Shown here: positions 1 to 8,933 of the stretch, one piece after another | Layout of the letters: each line of letters opens with the position of its first letter | Position numbering within the stretch: position 1 is the first letter of the stretch | DNA from: Phyllobacterium endophyticum | GTDB lineage: Bacteria; Pseudomonadota; Alphaproteobacteria; Rhizobiales; Rhizobiaceae | Length of the DNA stretch: 64,000 nt | Direction: 5' to 3' | Assembly (NCBI RefSeq): GCF_003010935.1 | Contig: NZ_PGGN01000001.1 | Location: 558,001 to 622,000, forward strand | Notes under the pieces: model-generated | Told to the model about the DNA's origin: nothing | Databases searched by the model: none | The model's input: the letters and a program-made list of their open reading frames with translations, nothing else | Translations under genes and position numbers: made by a program

Positions 1-415
1 TACTCAATCACAATCTATGGCGCTGCCATTGTTCAGCGTCTGAGTTTGACTGCTGCGAAAAACCGTCCTCGCCAGATGCAGAGGACCCTCGCCGTCAAAC
101 AATCCTATTCAACCCATATCAAACATCGACTTCAGGGTAATCAGACTTTGGTCTGACCATGGACGTCCATAGGTCTTACGCCGCGTGCTTGAATCATCCC
201 GGGCGGCAAGGGTTTCTACGGAAGATCGCACCATAGAACCCGACCTGGAGCGGTTCATGGCAAAACGCATGGACCCAACACAGTTGAGATGAGGCCTAAC
301 CGGGGAGATCACGAAACTCATCTCGATGCAACCGGACGCAAATGGTGCGCAAGTGTGCGATTGGGCGGAAAGGCTTACCCTCGCTTCCGGCGATGCTTCG
401 CACATAGTTTTGAAA
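1..415. other. No gene recognised
   Basis: I see no convincing coding region here. The only longer open frame, on the minus strand at 109-405, has no recognisable motif and no ribosome binding site. The stretch lies just downstream of the 3' end of the tRNA-Ser gene, so it could hold a tRNA terminator or the edge of a neighbouring locus outside the window, but no hairpin with a T-run stands out. Confidence 0.4.
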
Positions 416-506
416 TGGCGGAGAGAGCGGGATTCGAACCCGCGTTACGCTTTTGACGTAAACACACTTTCCAGGCGTGCGCCTTCAACCACTCGGCCAC
501 CTCTCC
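416..506 (-). tRNA. tRNA-Ser (anticodon GGA)
   Basis: The minus strand folds as a class II tRNA. The acceptor arm GGAGAGG pairs with the CTCTCC region before the discriminator G. There is a D-arm GGCCGAGTGG, an anticodon arm with loop CTGGAAA (anticodon GGA), the long variable arm typical of serine tRNAs, and a T-arm containing GGTTCGAATCC. The CCA end is encoded (416-418). The tRNA reads UCC/UCU serine codons. Confidence 0.95.
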
Positions 507-868
507 ACAATACGCCGGCATCTGGCCGGTCGGGTTGATATGCAGCCGGAATACCGGCTTCAAGAGCACCGTCAACCATCGGTCACTCAGTTCTGGATAA
601 GCGCACAGGGCCCGTAGGTGGTTAGCCGGCAGCGACCCCGTGCGGCGCGCACTATAGTCAGAACAGGCACTTGATCAACTCCTATTTCAACATAATCTTG
701 CTTTGGGTGAAATTCTCGAGTTTCCCACTGAAAACGCTGATGATTTTTCCAGAAATGTCAGTTTGTCCCATCGAACTGGTCGCAAAAATGAGTTCCTTCA
801 CCGGAGGTCAAGCTTTACAAACAATTGTGTCGATGCTGTTTGATATATTGTATTTTAGGGAGACCTCT
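507..868. other. Intergenic, nothing recognised
   Basis: This is a spacer between the divergently oriented tRNA-Ser and the small membrane protein gene. It should contain the tRNA promoter on the minus strand and the promoter for 869-1192 on the plus strand, but no strong -35/-10 pair, repeat or hairpin could be picked out by eye. The 5' part of the open frame running from 671 is not expected to be translated. Confidence 0.4.
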
Positions 869-1192
869 GTGATCCGGTTCATATTCAGGCTTCTTGCCTA
901 TGTCGCCCTAAGCCTGTCGATCATCGCTGCCGTTCTCGATGCGGCACGCTCGGTTGGTGCATCCCAAATCGTCATGACCTCCTTGCAGAACGCATGGCAA
1001 TCCATCTCGCCTTCGTCGCTCGTTTTTGCTGAAACAGGCATCAAGAGCCACTTCTATCCTGTGCTTTGGGACCCCTTCATGCTCTTTGTGCTCGAGACGC
1101 CAACCTTCATCGTCTTTGCGCTAATCGCATTCCTGTTCTACGCGATAGGCTACAAACGCGAGAATGGAGCCGGCCGCTTTGCCGCCCGTTAA
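869..1192 (+). CDS. Small two-helix membrane protein, unknown function
   Basis: The product is 107 residues from a GTG start preceded by AGGGAG. The frame is open further upstream to 671, but that part lacks coding character and a start signal. The protein has a hydrophobic helix at about residues 3-25 and another near the C-terminus (about 76-95), with a polar stretch containing Trp and Pro between. The topology suggests a small inner-membrane protein. I do not recognise the family with certainty; proteins of this form occur as conserved hypotheticals in Rhizobiales. It lies 292 bp upstream of the nucleoside-binding protein gene on the same strand, and no functional link is visible. Confidence 0.6.
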   Translation: MIRFIFRLLAYVALSLSIIAAVLDAARSVGASQIVMTSLQNAWQSISPSSLVFAETGIKSHFYPVLWDPFMLFVLETPTFIVFALIAFLFYAIGYKRENGAGRFAAR

Positions 1193-1484
1193 CCGAGTGC
1201 CTTGGATGTTCGAGGGACGCCAATCGACGTTCCGATCAGCTGTCTTCACCACGGAAGCTCGCGCCCCCGGCACCGGCGTGGCTGGCCCCCTTGCGAAGAC
1301 ATAACGAACTGGGGTTGCTGGATTTTCCAAGGATATGTGACCAAGAGGCAAAATTCCACGTGAATTTTAGCAACCGGCATGCAAGATTGTCCCTCGGGGG
1401 CGGCTGGCGGTGGACCATCCGCAACGGTTTCAGGTGCGACAGAAGTTAACCTTGCTCAACAAAAATCCAGAGGGTTGGTATCAA

Positions 1485-2480
1485 ATGAAGCGTATTGTTC
1501 TTGGTCTCCTGGCTGCTACAGCATTGTCCGTCTCGGCCTTTGCTGCTGATGACAAGCCGGCCGTCATCTACGATCTTGGCGGAAAATTCGACAAATCCTT
1601 CAATGAAGCCGCGTTCAACGGCGCCGAGAAATACACAGCCGACTCCGGTGTCAAATACCGCGAATTTGAAATCCAGAACGAGGCACAGCGCGAACAGGCA
1701 CTTCGCAAATTCGCATCTGACGGCAACTCGCCCATTGTCATTGCCGGCTTCTCCGCCGCGGCCGCCGTCGAAAAGGTCGCCACGGAATTTCCGGAAACGA
1801 AGTTTGTCATCATCGATGCCGAAGTTGATAAACCCAATGTGCGTTCGGTAGCTTTCAAGGACAATGAAGGCTCCTACCTCGTCGGCGTAATCGCCGCAAA
1901 GGCGTCCAAGACCGGAACCGTGAGCTTCATCGGCGGCATGGATGTTCCGCTTATCCGTAATTTCGGTTGTGGCTATGTGGGCGGTGTCAAGGCTACGAAC
2001 CCAGACGCCAAGGTGATCCAGAACATGACCGGCGACACACCTGCTGCCTGGAACGATCCTGCCAAGGGCGGTGAAATCGCAAAGTCGCAGATCGATCAGG
2101 GCTCCGACGTTATCTTCGCGGCTGCGGGCGGCACGGGCATCGGTGTTCTACAAACAGCGGCCGATGCGGACAAGTTGGCGATCGGCGTCGACTCCAACCA
2201 GAACGGCCTGCATCCCGGGAAGGTCTTGACCTCGATGCTCAAGCGCGTCGACGTTGCCACCTATAACGCCTTCAAGGATGCCGCGGATGGCAAGTTCACG
2301 GCCGGTGTAAGCATTCTTGGCGTCAAGGAAGGCGGTGTCGACTATGCGGTCGACGAGAACAACGCCAAGCTGATGACCGATGATGTCAAGAAAGCCGTCG
2401 AAACTGCCAAGGCGGATATCATTTCCGGCAAGGTCAAGGTTCACAGCTATTTCTCGGACAATGCCTGCCCGTACAAATAA
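1485..2480 (+). CDS. BMP-family ABC transporter substrate-binding lipoprotein-like protein (nucleoside uptake)
   Basis: The product is 331 residues. The chosen ATG follows AGAGGG and gives a clean signal peptide (MKRIVLGLLAATALSVSAFA, then ADDKP), so the protein is periplasmic. There is no lipobox Cys, unlike the PnrA/BmpA lipoproteins. The mature part has the BMP fold features: an initial YDLGGKFDKSFNE segment, VIAGFS, a repeated GVIAAK turn and GGTGIGVLQ, then GVDSNQNG near residue 235. BMP proteins bind purine and pyrimidine nucleosides for ABC importers. The matching ATPase and permeases start about 1 kb downstream, separated by LysE and SlyX genes. Nucleoside specificity is inferred from the salvage genes that follow. 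Confidence 0.9.
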   Translation: MKRIVLGLLAATALSVSAFAADDKPAVIYDLGGKFDKSFNEAAFNGAEKYTADSGVKYREFEIQNEAQREQALRKFASDGNSPIVIAGFSAAAAVEKVATEFPETKFVIIDAEVDKPNVRSVAFKDNEGSYLVGVIAAKASKTGTVSFIGGMDVPLIRNFGCGYVGGVKATNPDAKVIQNMTGDTPAAWNDPAKGGEIAKSQIDQGSDVIFAAAGGTGIGVLQTAADADKLAIGVDSNQNGLHPGKVLTSMLKRVDVATYNAFKDAADGKFTAGVSILGVKEGGVDYAVDENNAKLMTDDVKKAVETAKADIISGKVKVHSYFSDNACPYK

Positions 2481-2557
2481 GCACAGCAGTTCAAGTAAAC
2501 AGCCGGTTCAGCGCCGGCGGTCTTGGCTTTGAAGATTGACCTTTGGGGAAAATGCCG

Positions 2558-3199
2558 ATGACAGCATTTGCCGTTCTTCTCAGCATTCTTGCCACGATCT
2601 TCATCGGTGCGATGAGTCCAGGACCCAGCTTCGTGCTTGTCTCACGCATAGCCGTCGCAACGTCCCGGAGCCATGGCCTTGCTTCCGCTTTGGGAATGGG
2701 TCTGGGCGGCGCCATATTCGCCGCCCTCGCTGTGCTCGGCCTTACCGCGTTGCTGATGCAGTTCGAGTGGCTCTATCTCTTCCTGAAGCTGCTTGGCGGG
2801 GCCTATCTGATTTACATCGGCATTCGCATCTGGCGCGGCGCAGCCGAGCCATTGAAGATGTCCGGCGCCGGGGCAACGGAGAAAGGCATCTCAGTTTCGC
2901 GCGCCTTTGTCCTCGGGCTCGTTACGCAACTCAGCAATCCGAAGACATCTATCGTCTATGCCAGCATCTTCGCCGCTCTCATGCCGCCCTCGCCACCGCT
3001 GTGGCTTCTCGTCGCTCTTCCGCCCATGCTCTTCTGTGTAGAAGCAGGATGGTACGCTGTCGTCGCCTTCGCATTCTCGGGGTCGCGTGCACGTTCCGTC
3101 TATATCCGGCTGAAGCGGTGGATCGATCGCGGTGCAGGCGTGGTCATGGGAGCCTTGGGAACCAAACTCATGCTTGAAGCGCTGAGGGCCAAGCCGTGA
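2558..3199 (+). CDS. LysE/RhtB-family amino-acid exporter
   Basis: The product is 213 residues when started at the ATG 8 nt after GGGGA. Starts at 2552 or at the TTG at 2543 would put the ribosome site too close or inside the gene. The N-terminal GAMSPGPSFVLVSR segment is the LysE family hallmark, and KLLGGAYLIYIGIRIWR is the typical third helix. About six membrane helices are visible. Members export small amino acids or related metabolites across the inner membrane; the substrate here is not readable. It lies inside the nucleoside transport block but looks like an unrelated gene, convergent with slyX (its stop abuts the slyX stop). Confidence 0.85.
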   Translation: MTAFAVLLSILATIFIGAMSPGPSFVLVSRIAVATSRSHGLASALGMGLGGAIFAALAVLGLTALLMQFEWLYLFLKLLGGAYLIYIGIRIWRGAAEPLKMSGAGATEKGISVSRAFVLGLVTQLSNPKTSIVYASIFAALMPPSPPLWLLVALPPMLFCVEAGWYAVVAFAFSGSRARSVYIRLKRWIDRGAGVVMGALGTKLMLEALRAKP

Positions 3200-3412
3200 T
3201 CAATAGTGCGGTGGTTTTGTAACGGGAACATCGGGAGCTGTCTGCTCTTCCAGCACCAGGAACCGGTCGGTCAGAGCGTCGAGCTTGCGGCGCATGCCTT
3301 CGATAACCTTCCACTGCTCGGCGATCTGGCCGGAAAGTTCGTCGATTGTCTTTTCATGCTCGGTCACGAGCATTTCCAGACGGGTCATTCGCTCGGGTTC
3401 GTCCGCTATCAT
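3200..3412 (-). CDS. slyX: SlyX family protein
   Basis: The product is 70 residues, almost entirely alpha-helical coiled coil (about residues 5-58, LEMLVTEHEKTIDELS and onward), ending in the family's characteristic TKPPHY tail. SlyX proteins are short cytoplasmic coiled-coil proteins of unknown function, named for linkage to slyD in enterics. The gene is convergent with and directly abuts the LysE gene, and is divergent from the ABC ATPase gene. The identification rests on length, coiled coil and the terminal PPHY. Confidence 0.85.
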   Translation of the reverse strand: MIADEPERMTRLEMLVTEHEKTIDELSGQIAEQWKVIEGMRRKLDALTDRFLVLEEQTAPDVPVTKPPHY

Positions 3413-3533
3413 AGCACGTCTCCATCTTTGACAAGCTTGTCTATTCCTGTGTTTCTTGACTGGAAAGAAAAAAATCCCGTGTTAGGGTCCAGACATCTAT
3501 ACGACGAAAAGCTGACAGACAGCGGATGGGGAT

Positions 3534-5066
3534 ATGGCCGAACCGGCGATCGAACTTGTTGGAATTGAGAAGCGCTTTGGCGCCGTTCATGCCAACCGCG
3601 ATATTCATATGCGTGTCGACAAGGGCACGATTCACGGGATTATCGGTGAGAATGGCGCAGGCAAATCCACGCTTATGTCGATACTCTATGGTTTCTATCA
3701 AGCCGATAGTGGCGAGATACGCATCAATGGCATAGCCAGCAACATCGCCGATCCGAATGCCGCCATCGCCCTCGGCATAGGCATGGTGCACCAGCATTTC
3801 ATGCTGGTCGAAAACTTCACGGTTCTCGAAAATGTCATGCTCGGTGTCGAAGGAGCGCCTCTCCTCAAGAACGGAATTGCCAAGGCACGCGCCGAGTTGA
3901 AGCGGCTGGAGCGGGAATACCAGCTGGACGTCGACCCTGATGCGCTGATCGAAGAACTTCCTGTAGGATTGCAGCAGCGCGTGGAGATCCTCAAGGCACT
4001 CTATCGCGGTGCTGAAATCCTGGTACTGGACGAGCCCACGGGCGTCCTGACACCGCCTGAGGCCGATCACCTTTTTCGTATTCTCGAGCAACTGAAAAGT
4101 CAGGGCAAGACCATCGTCCTCATTACGCACAAGCTGCGCGAGATCATGGCGGTGACGGACAATGTTTCCGTCATGCGTCAAGGTGCTGTCGTTGCAACGC
4201 GCAAGACCGCGGAAACGACGGTCGAAGAATTGGCCGAGCTGATGGTCGGTCGCCGGGTGCTCCTCAGAGTGCAAAAGGGCGAGGCGAAACCCGGCGACGT
4301 CAAGCTTTCCGTCGAAAATTTGACCGTACGCGACAGTCGGGGCGTGGTGATGGTCGATGATACGTCGTTTTCAGTGCGTGCAGGCGAGATCGTCGGCATT
4401 GCCGGTGTGGCAGGCAACGGGCAATCGCAACTGATAGAAACGATCGCCGGCATTCGCGCCGCCGTTTCAGGCCGGGTGCTCCTCGACGGTCAATTGATCG
4501 ACATCACCGGAGGCGCGGACCCCGGCGAGTTGCGTGACCGCGGCCTCGCCCATGTACCGGAAGACCGCCACCATATGGGACTGGTTCTCGCCTTCGAGGA
4601 ATACGAAAACTCGATCCTCGGCTATCATGACGATCCGCTTTATCTGAATGGGCCGTTTCTCGATCTGGAGGCGATCAAGTCGGACGCCCGCAAGAAGATC
4701 GAGAAGTATGATATCCGGCCTGGAGATCCCCGTTTGAAAACCGCCAATTTTTCCGGTGGCAACCAGCAGAAGATTGTGCTCGCGCGTGAAATGGAGCGCG
4801 ACCCAGGCGTGCTGATCATCGGCCAGCCGACGCGCGGCGTCGATGTCGGTGCGATCGAGTTCATTCACAAGCGCATCATCGAGATGCGCGACGCTGGCAA
4901 GGCCGTGCTGCTTGTCTCGGTCGAGCTCGACGAAATACGCTCGCTCTCTGATCGCATCCTCGTGATGTTTGCCGGACGCATAGTTGGCGAGCGCCTCTCC
5001 GATGCCGACGAGGGTGAGCTTGGCCTGCTGATGGCCGGTGTCGAACACCAGGAGGCAGCGCAATGA
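3534..5066 (+). CDS. Nucleoside ABC transporter, double ATPase subunit
   Basis: The product is 510 residues with two ABC ATPase domains in tandem, as in the YufO/NupO and sugar (RbsA/MglA) type. Domain 1 has Walker A GENGAGKS (residues 38-45), a degenerate signature LPVGLQQRVEI and Walker B ILVLDEPT. Domain 2 has a degenerate Walker A (GVAGNGQSQ), the signature FSGGNQQK and a GQPTRGVD Walker B/D-loop. Such asymmetric ATPases pair with two different permeases, present here at 5611 and 6756. A GGGGAT-like site precedes the start. The stop overlaps the start of the next gene by ATGA, indicating translational coupling. Confidence 0.93.
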   Translation: MAEPAIELVGIEKRFGAVHANRDIHMRVDKGTIHGIIGENGAGKSTLMSILYGFYQADSGEIRINGIASNIADPNAAIALGIGMVHQHFMLVENFTVLENVMLGVEGAPLLKNGIAKARAELKRLEREYQLDVDPDALIEELPVGLQQRVEILKALYRGAEILVLDEPTGVLTPPEADHLFRILEQLKSQGKTIVLITHKLREIMAVTDNVSVMRQGAVVATRKTAETTVEELAELMVGRRVLLRVQKGEAKPGDVKLSVENLTVRDSRGVVMVDDTSFSVRAGEIVGIAGVAGNGQSQLIETIAGIRAAVSGRVLLDGQLIDITGGADPGELRDRGLAHVPEDRHHMGLVLAFEEYENSILGYHDDPLYLNGPFLDLEAIKSDARKKIEKYDIRPGDPRLKTANFSGGNQQKIVLAREMERDPGVLIIGQPTRGVDVGAIEFIHKRIIEMRDAGKAVLLVSVELDEIRSLSDRILVMFAGRIVGERLSDADEGELGLLMAGVEHQEAAQ

Positions 5067-5614
5067 CAACGCAGGCGCTGATCGTGGTGGATGTGCAGAA
5101 CGCCATCGATGACCCGAAGTGGGGCAGGCGCGGCCAGCCGGACGCGGAGGCTATGATCGGCAAACTGCTTGCCGCGTGGCGGGAGAGGCGACTGCCCATT
5201 ATCCACATCCGGCACGATTCGACCGATCCAACGTCGCCTTATAGGCCAGGCACAGATGGTAACGAATTCAAACCCGAGGTTGCCCCGCAAATTGGCGAAC
5301 CTGTCGTGGACAAGCGGACCAACAATGCCTTTATCGGCACCGACTTGATGGATGTGCTGGATGAATTGCAGGTTCACAGCCTTGTCGTTACCGGCGTACT
5401 TTTGGAAAATTCGGTCGATGCGACTGTAAGAATGGCGGCAAATCTCGGATTTGAAGTGACTATTCCTGAAGATGCGGTGGCCAGCATCGACAGGAAGGAT
5501 CACCGCGGCAAGCATTGGTCCGCGGAGGATGTGCACGCACTGTCGCTATCGGTCCTGAACGGCGAATACGCCCGCATCACCACGTCCGACGCAATCATAG
5601 AGACTTTGCCATGA
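5063..5614 (+). CDS. Isochorismatase-like (cysteine hydrolase family) protein with Cys-to-Ser change
   Basis: The product is 183 residues. The fold is recognisable from ALIVVDVQNA (Asp10), the Lys84 region (VVDKRTNNAF) and the VVTGVLLENSVDAT segment. In cysteine hydrolases of this superfamily (nicotinamidase, N-carbamoylsarcosine amidase) the last segment carries the nucleophile Cys followed by Val; here Ser117 occupies that place (codon TCG). True isochorismatases also lack the Cys. The enzyme may therefore hydrolyse a different bond or be catalytically altered. It overlaps the ATPase gene by 4 bp and the next permease gene by 4 bp, so it is firmly embedded in the transporter operon. A role on an imported nucleoside-derived compound is only inference. 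Confidence 0.85.
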   Translation: MTTQALIVVDVQNAIDDPKWGRRGQPDAEAMIGKLLAAWRERRLPIIHIRHDSTDPTSPYRPGTDGNEFKPEVAPQIGEPVVDKRTNNAFIGTDLMDVLDELQVHSLVVTGVLLENSVDATVRMAANLGFEVTIPEDAVASIDRKDHRGKHWSAEDVHALSLSVLNGEYARITTSDAIIETLP

Positions 5615-6756
5615 GCCAGCCCTTTGCCAAACTGCCTGCTTGGGCGGACTATGGCCTCCTCCCGCTGATCAACCTGATAGTCGCGTTTCTGGTTGCGGGA
5701 CTTGTGGTGCTTCTGGTCGGCGAGAGCCCCATCGATGCGGCTGTGTTGATGGTCAAGGGAGCATTCGGTTCGGGCGACGGCGTCGGCTACACGCTCTATT
5801 ATGCGACAAACTTCATCTTCACCGGACTTTGCGTCGCAGTCGCGTTTCATTGCGGCCTGTTCAACATCGGTGGGGAGGGCCAGGCCTATATCGGCGGTCT
5901 GGGTGTTACGGTTGTTGGCCTGTGGCTCGGCAATTTTCTCCCCTGGTGGCTGACTTTTCCAATTGCGATCGCCGCATCGGCCCTGGTCGGAGCGCTGTGG
6001 GCGCTTATACCTGCGTGGCTGCAGGCAAGACGCGGTTCGCACATCGTCATTACGACGATCATGTTCAATTTCATTGCTGCAAGTATCATGGTGTACTTGC
6101 TTGTAGGAGCACTGAAGCCGGCAGGTAGCCAGGCGCCGGAGACACGCGTCTTCGCAGAAGGCGGACAATTGCCGGGCCTCGGATGGTTGCTCGAACTCGT
6201 CGGGCTTTCCATGCGGTCGGCGCCTTTGAACGTGAGTTTTCTGCTGGCGCTCATCGCGGCTTTTCTCGTCTGGATACTGATTTGGCGAACCAAGCTCGGT
6301 TATGAAATCCGAACCATGGGCTTCAGTCCGAAGGCAGCGCGCTACGCCGGTATCGGCGAACTGCGGATCATTATCATCACGATGATGATCTCAGGCGCGC
6401 TGGCGGGAATGATGGCGCTGAACCCGATCATGGGCGCGCAACATCGCATGCAGCTGGATTTTGTCGCAGGCGCGGGCTTCGTCGGTATCGCCGTAGCATT
6501 GATGGGCAGGTCTCACCCGGCCGGAATCGTTCTCGCGGCGATCCTCTTCGGCATGCTTTACCAGGGCGGTGCCGAGATTGCATTCGACATGCCCAATATA
6601 TCGCGCGACATGATCGTCATCATCCAAGGCCTGGTTATCCTTTTTGCTGGGGCTCTGGAACATATGTTCCGACCCGCCCTGCAACGGATTTTCCATCGTC
6701 TTGGACGTGAAAAAAACCAATCCGCGGCGGCCGTCGTTGCAGGAGGAAATCGCTGA
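5611..6756 (+). CDS. Nucleoside ABC transporter permease 1 (YufP/NupP type)
   Basis: The product is 381 residues from the ATG overlapping the preceding stop (the frame is open from 5515, but that part lies inside the previous gene). There are about nine to ten hydrophobic segments. The segments FNIGGEGQAYIGG and IMFNFIAASIMVYLLV, and a GFSPKAARYAGI loop followed by SGALAGMMALN, are typical of the BPD_transp_2 permeases that partner BMP-binding proteins. It forms a heterodimer with the next gene product in the inner membrane. The stop of this gene and the start of the next share one base (TGATG). Confidence 0.92.
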   Translation: MSQPFAKLPAWADYGLLPLINLIVAFLVAGLVVLLVGESPIDAAVLMVKGAFGSGDGVGYTLYYATNFIFTGLCVAVAFHCGLFNIGGEGQAYIGGLGVTVVGLWLGNFLPWWLTFPIAIAASALVGALWALIPAWLQARRGSHIVITTIMFNFIAASIMVYLLVGALKPAGSQAPETRVFAEGGQLPGLGWLLELVGLSMRSAPLNVSFLLALIAAFLVWILIWRTKLGYEIRTMGFSPKAARYAGIGELRIIIITMMISGALAGMMALNPIMGAQHRMQLDFVAGAGFVGIAVALMGRSHPAGIVLAAILFGMLYQGGAEIAFDMPNISRDMIVIIQGLVILFAGALEHMFRPALQRIFHRLGREKNQSAAAVVAGGNR

Positions 6757-7727
6757 TGGATTCTTTCACTACGATCCTTCAGCTTTTCGACTCGACCATC
6801 CGGCTCTCCGCGCCTTTGCTGCTTGCCTGTCTTGCCGGACTCTATTCCGAGCGCGCGGGCATCTTTGACATCGGGCTCGAAGGCAAGATGCTGGCCGGCG
6901 CTTTTGCCGCTGGCGCAGTTGCAACCTGGTTTGGTTCTGCCTATCTCGCGTTGCTCGCGGCGATCCTGGTATCTGTCGCGCTCGGGCTCGTCCACGGTTT
7001 CGCATCCATCACCCACCGGGGCAATCAGATCGTTTCGGGTGTCGCGATCAATTTCATCGCGGCTGGAACGACCGTCATCCTCGGTCAGGCATGGTTCAGC
7101 CAAGGCGGGCGCACACCGTCGCTGCCAAACGCCGCACGTTTCAACCCGATAAATCTTCCGGGTGCCGAGGCGATGCGCAGCGTACCGGTCATCGGGCCGG
7201 TTTATTCCGAACTGATCTCGGGCCATTCAGTCCTGGTCTATCTGGCGTTCCTGCTTGTGCCGTTCACCTGGTGGGCGCTCTACCGCACGCGCTTTGGGTT
7301 GCGCCTGCGCGCTGTCGGCGAAAATCCGGCGGCGGTGGATACGGCCGGCATATCTGTGCCGTGGCTGCGTTATCGCGCGGTGATTTGCTGCGGTGTCCTT
7401 TGCGGCATCGCCGGCGCGTACCTGGCGACAGCGCAGGGTGCGGGATTCGTCAAGGACATGACGGCCGGAAAAGGATACATCGCGCTGGCAGCACTCATCT
7501 TCGCCAAATGGCGCCCGGTTCAGGCGATGTTCGCCTGTCTTTTATTCGGCTTTCTGGATGCAGTGGGGATACGCATGCAAGGCCATCCACTGCCGCTCAT
7601 TGGCGAGGTGCCGGTCCAGTTCATGCAGGCCTTGCCCTATATATTGACCGTTGTGCTCCTGGCCGGTTTCATCGGCAAGGCCATACCGCCCAAGGCAGGT
7701 GGCGTTGCCTATGTGAAAGAGAGATAG
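6756..7727 (+). CDS. Nucleoside ABC transporter permease 2 (YufQ/NupQ type)
   Basis: The product is 323 residues and strongly hydrophobic. The N-terminal APLLLACLAGLYSERAGIFD and DIGLEGKMLAGAFAA segments, the RAVGENPAAVDTAGI loop and the GAYLATAQGAGF segment are all typical of the second BMP-system permease. It is preceded by AGGAGG, which overlaps the end of the previous gene. It is followed after only 3 bp by the cytidine deaminase gene, which ties import to catabolism in one transcript. Confidence 0.92.
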   Translation: MDSFTTILQLFDSTIRLSAPLLLACLAGLYSERAGIFDIGLEGKMLAGAFAAGAVATWFGSAYLALLAAILVSVALGLVHGFASITHRGNQIVSGVAINFIAAGTTVILGQAWFSQGGRTPSLPNAARFNPINLPGAEAMRSVPVIGPVYSELISGHSVLVYLAFLLVPFTWWALYRTRFGLRLRAVGENPAAVDTAGISVPWLRYRAVICCGVLCGIAGAYLATAQGAGFVKDMTAGKGYIALAALIFAKWRPVQAMFACLLFGFLDAVGIRMQGHPLPLIGEVPVQFMQALPYILTVVLLAGFIGKAIPPKAGGVAYVKER

Positions 7728-7730
7728 AAG

Positions 7731-8132
7731 ATGAAGGACCTGTTCGACGCCGCCTTTGCAGCAATGCAGAAGACGCACTCACCCTATTCACAATTTCCAG
7801 TCGGCGCAGCCATACGCACAAGCGACGGACGCATCTATTCCGGTTGCAACATCGAGGTCATTTCGTATCCCGAAGGATGGTGCGCGGAAACCACCGCGCT
7901 CGGACATTTTGTCATGGGTGGCGGCGGTACAATCACTGATATCGCTGTAGTTGCAGAAAAGAAGGCGAAGTGTACGCCCTGCGGTGGTTGCCGCCAGCGC
8001 CTGGCTGAGTTTGCCGGACCAGATGCCCGCCTGCATCTGTGCGACAACAATGGCATCGTCGAAACGATGACCATGAAGGACATTTTCCCTTACGGCTTCG
8101 AAGCGGATGTTTTGGGCAAGGGTGCCGCATGA
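7731..8132 (+). CDS. cdd: Cytidine deaminase
   Basis: The product is 133 residues, the length of the short tetrameric class. It catalyses zinc-dependent hydrolytic deamination of cytidine and deoxycytidine to uridine and deoxyuridine in the cytoplasm. The zinc and catalytic motif is complete: C51-A-E53 for Cys ligand and catalytic Glu, and P-C84-G-G-C87 for the other two ligands. The substrate-binding FPVGAA and SGCNIE segments are present. It overlaps the phosphorylase gene by 4 bp (ATGA). Its product feeds the thymidine/uridine phosphorylase encoded by deoA two genes on. Confidence 0.95.
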   Translation: MKDLFDAAFAAMQKTHSPYSQFPVGAAIRTSDGRIYSGCNIEVISYPEGWCAETTALGHFVMGGGGTITDIAVVAEKKAKCTPCGGCRQRLAEFAGPDARLHLCDNNGIVETMTMKDIFPYGFEADVLGKGAA

Positions 8133-8929
8133 TAGCACGTTCAACGGAGGTTCTTGTCCGGAGACTGAACGGCTTGACCCCCCGCGTCGCATTCATTCTC
8201 GGCTCTGGTCTCGGTTCTCTGGTCAACGCTGTGGAAGACGCGGTGCGGATCCCTTACGTAGACCTGCCCGAGTTCCCGCAAAGCGGCGTTTCCGGCCACG
8301 CGGGGGAAGTTGTCGTTGGTTACCTTTCAGGCAAGCCTGTCCTGATGCTGGCTGGCAGGGCTCATTATTATGAAAAAGGCGATGCTGCCGTCATGCGCCC
8401 CGTCATCGCCTCGCTCGCCGGTCTTGGTATCGAGACGCTTATACTTACCAATGCGGCTGGCTCGGTCCGCGCCGATCTTGCGCCGGGCAGTTTGATGCTG
8501 ATCGATGATCACATCAATTTCTCCGGCCTCAATCCACTCATTGGAGAACCCACCGATCGGCGCTTCGTCGGAATGACCACCGCCTATGACACCAAGTTGA
8601 AAGATGCCTTGATCGAGGCTGCGATAAAGGTCGGAGAAGAGCTTGAGCGGGGCGTTTACATGTGGTTCTCCGGCCCGTCATTTGAAACGCCGGCTGAAAT
8701 TCGCATGGCGCGAACCCTTGGTGCGGATGCGGTTGGTATGTCTACGGTGCCGGAGGTAATTCTGGCACGGTTCTTCGGCTTGCGTGTCGCAGCTTGCTCG
8801 GTCATCACCAACTTTGGAGCGGGCATGACAGGAGACGAGCTCTCCCACGAGGAAACGAAAGACGTCGCTCCACGGGGCGGCGCCCGCCTGCGGAAAATTA
8901 TTCAGGCCCTGATCCGGGAGATAGGCTGA
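8129..8929 (+). CDS. Purine nucleoside phosphorylase (trimeric type)
   Basis: The product is 266 residues from the ATG overlapping the cdd stop. It catalyses phosphorolysis of purine (deoxy)nucleosides to base and (deoxy)ribose-1-phosphate. Family features visible are the phosphate-binding FILGSGLG near residue 25, the GRAHYYEKG loop, LTNAAGSV, the YMWFSGPSFETPAEIR segment and VGMSTVPEVILA. The length and GRxHxYEG-like loop indicate the trimeric PunA/human-PNP class rather than the hexameric DeoD class. Deoxyribose/ribose-1-phosphate produced here would need a phosphopentomutase, which is not in this window. Confidence 0.92.
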   Translation: MIARSTEVLVRRLNGLTPRVAFILGSGLGSLVNAVEDAVRIPYVDLPEFPQSGVSGHAGEVVVGYLSGKPVLMLAGRAHYYEKGDAAVMRPVIASLAGLGIETLILTNAAGSVRADLAPGSLMLIDDHINFSGLNPLIGEPTDRRFVGMTTAYDTKLKDALIEAAIKVGEELERGVYMWFSGPSFETPAEIRMARTLGADAVGMSTVPEVILARFFGLRVAACSVITNFGAGMTGDELSHEETKDVAPRGGARLRKIIQALIREIG

Positions 8930-8933
8930 GCAA

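Noticed and set aside
1-506. Prophage or island attachment site at tRNA-Ser
   Set aside because: No integrase gene or duplicated tRNA 3' end is visible within the window.
671-868. Upstream extension of the small membrane protein gene
   Set aside because: The extra 66 codons have no start signal or coding bias, and the internal GTG at 869 has a good ribosome site and begins a membrane helix.
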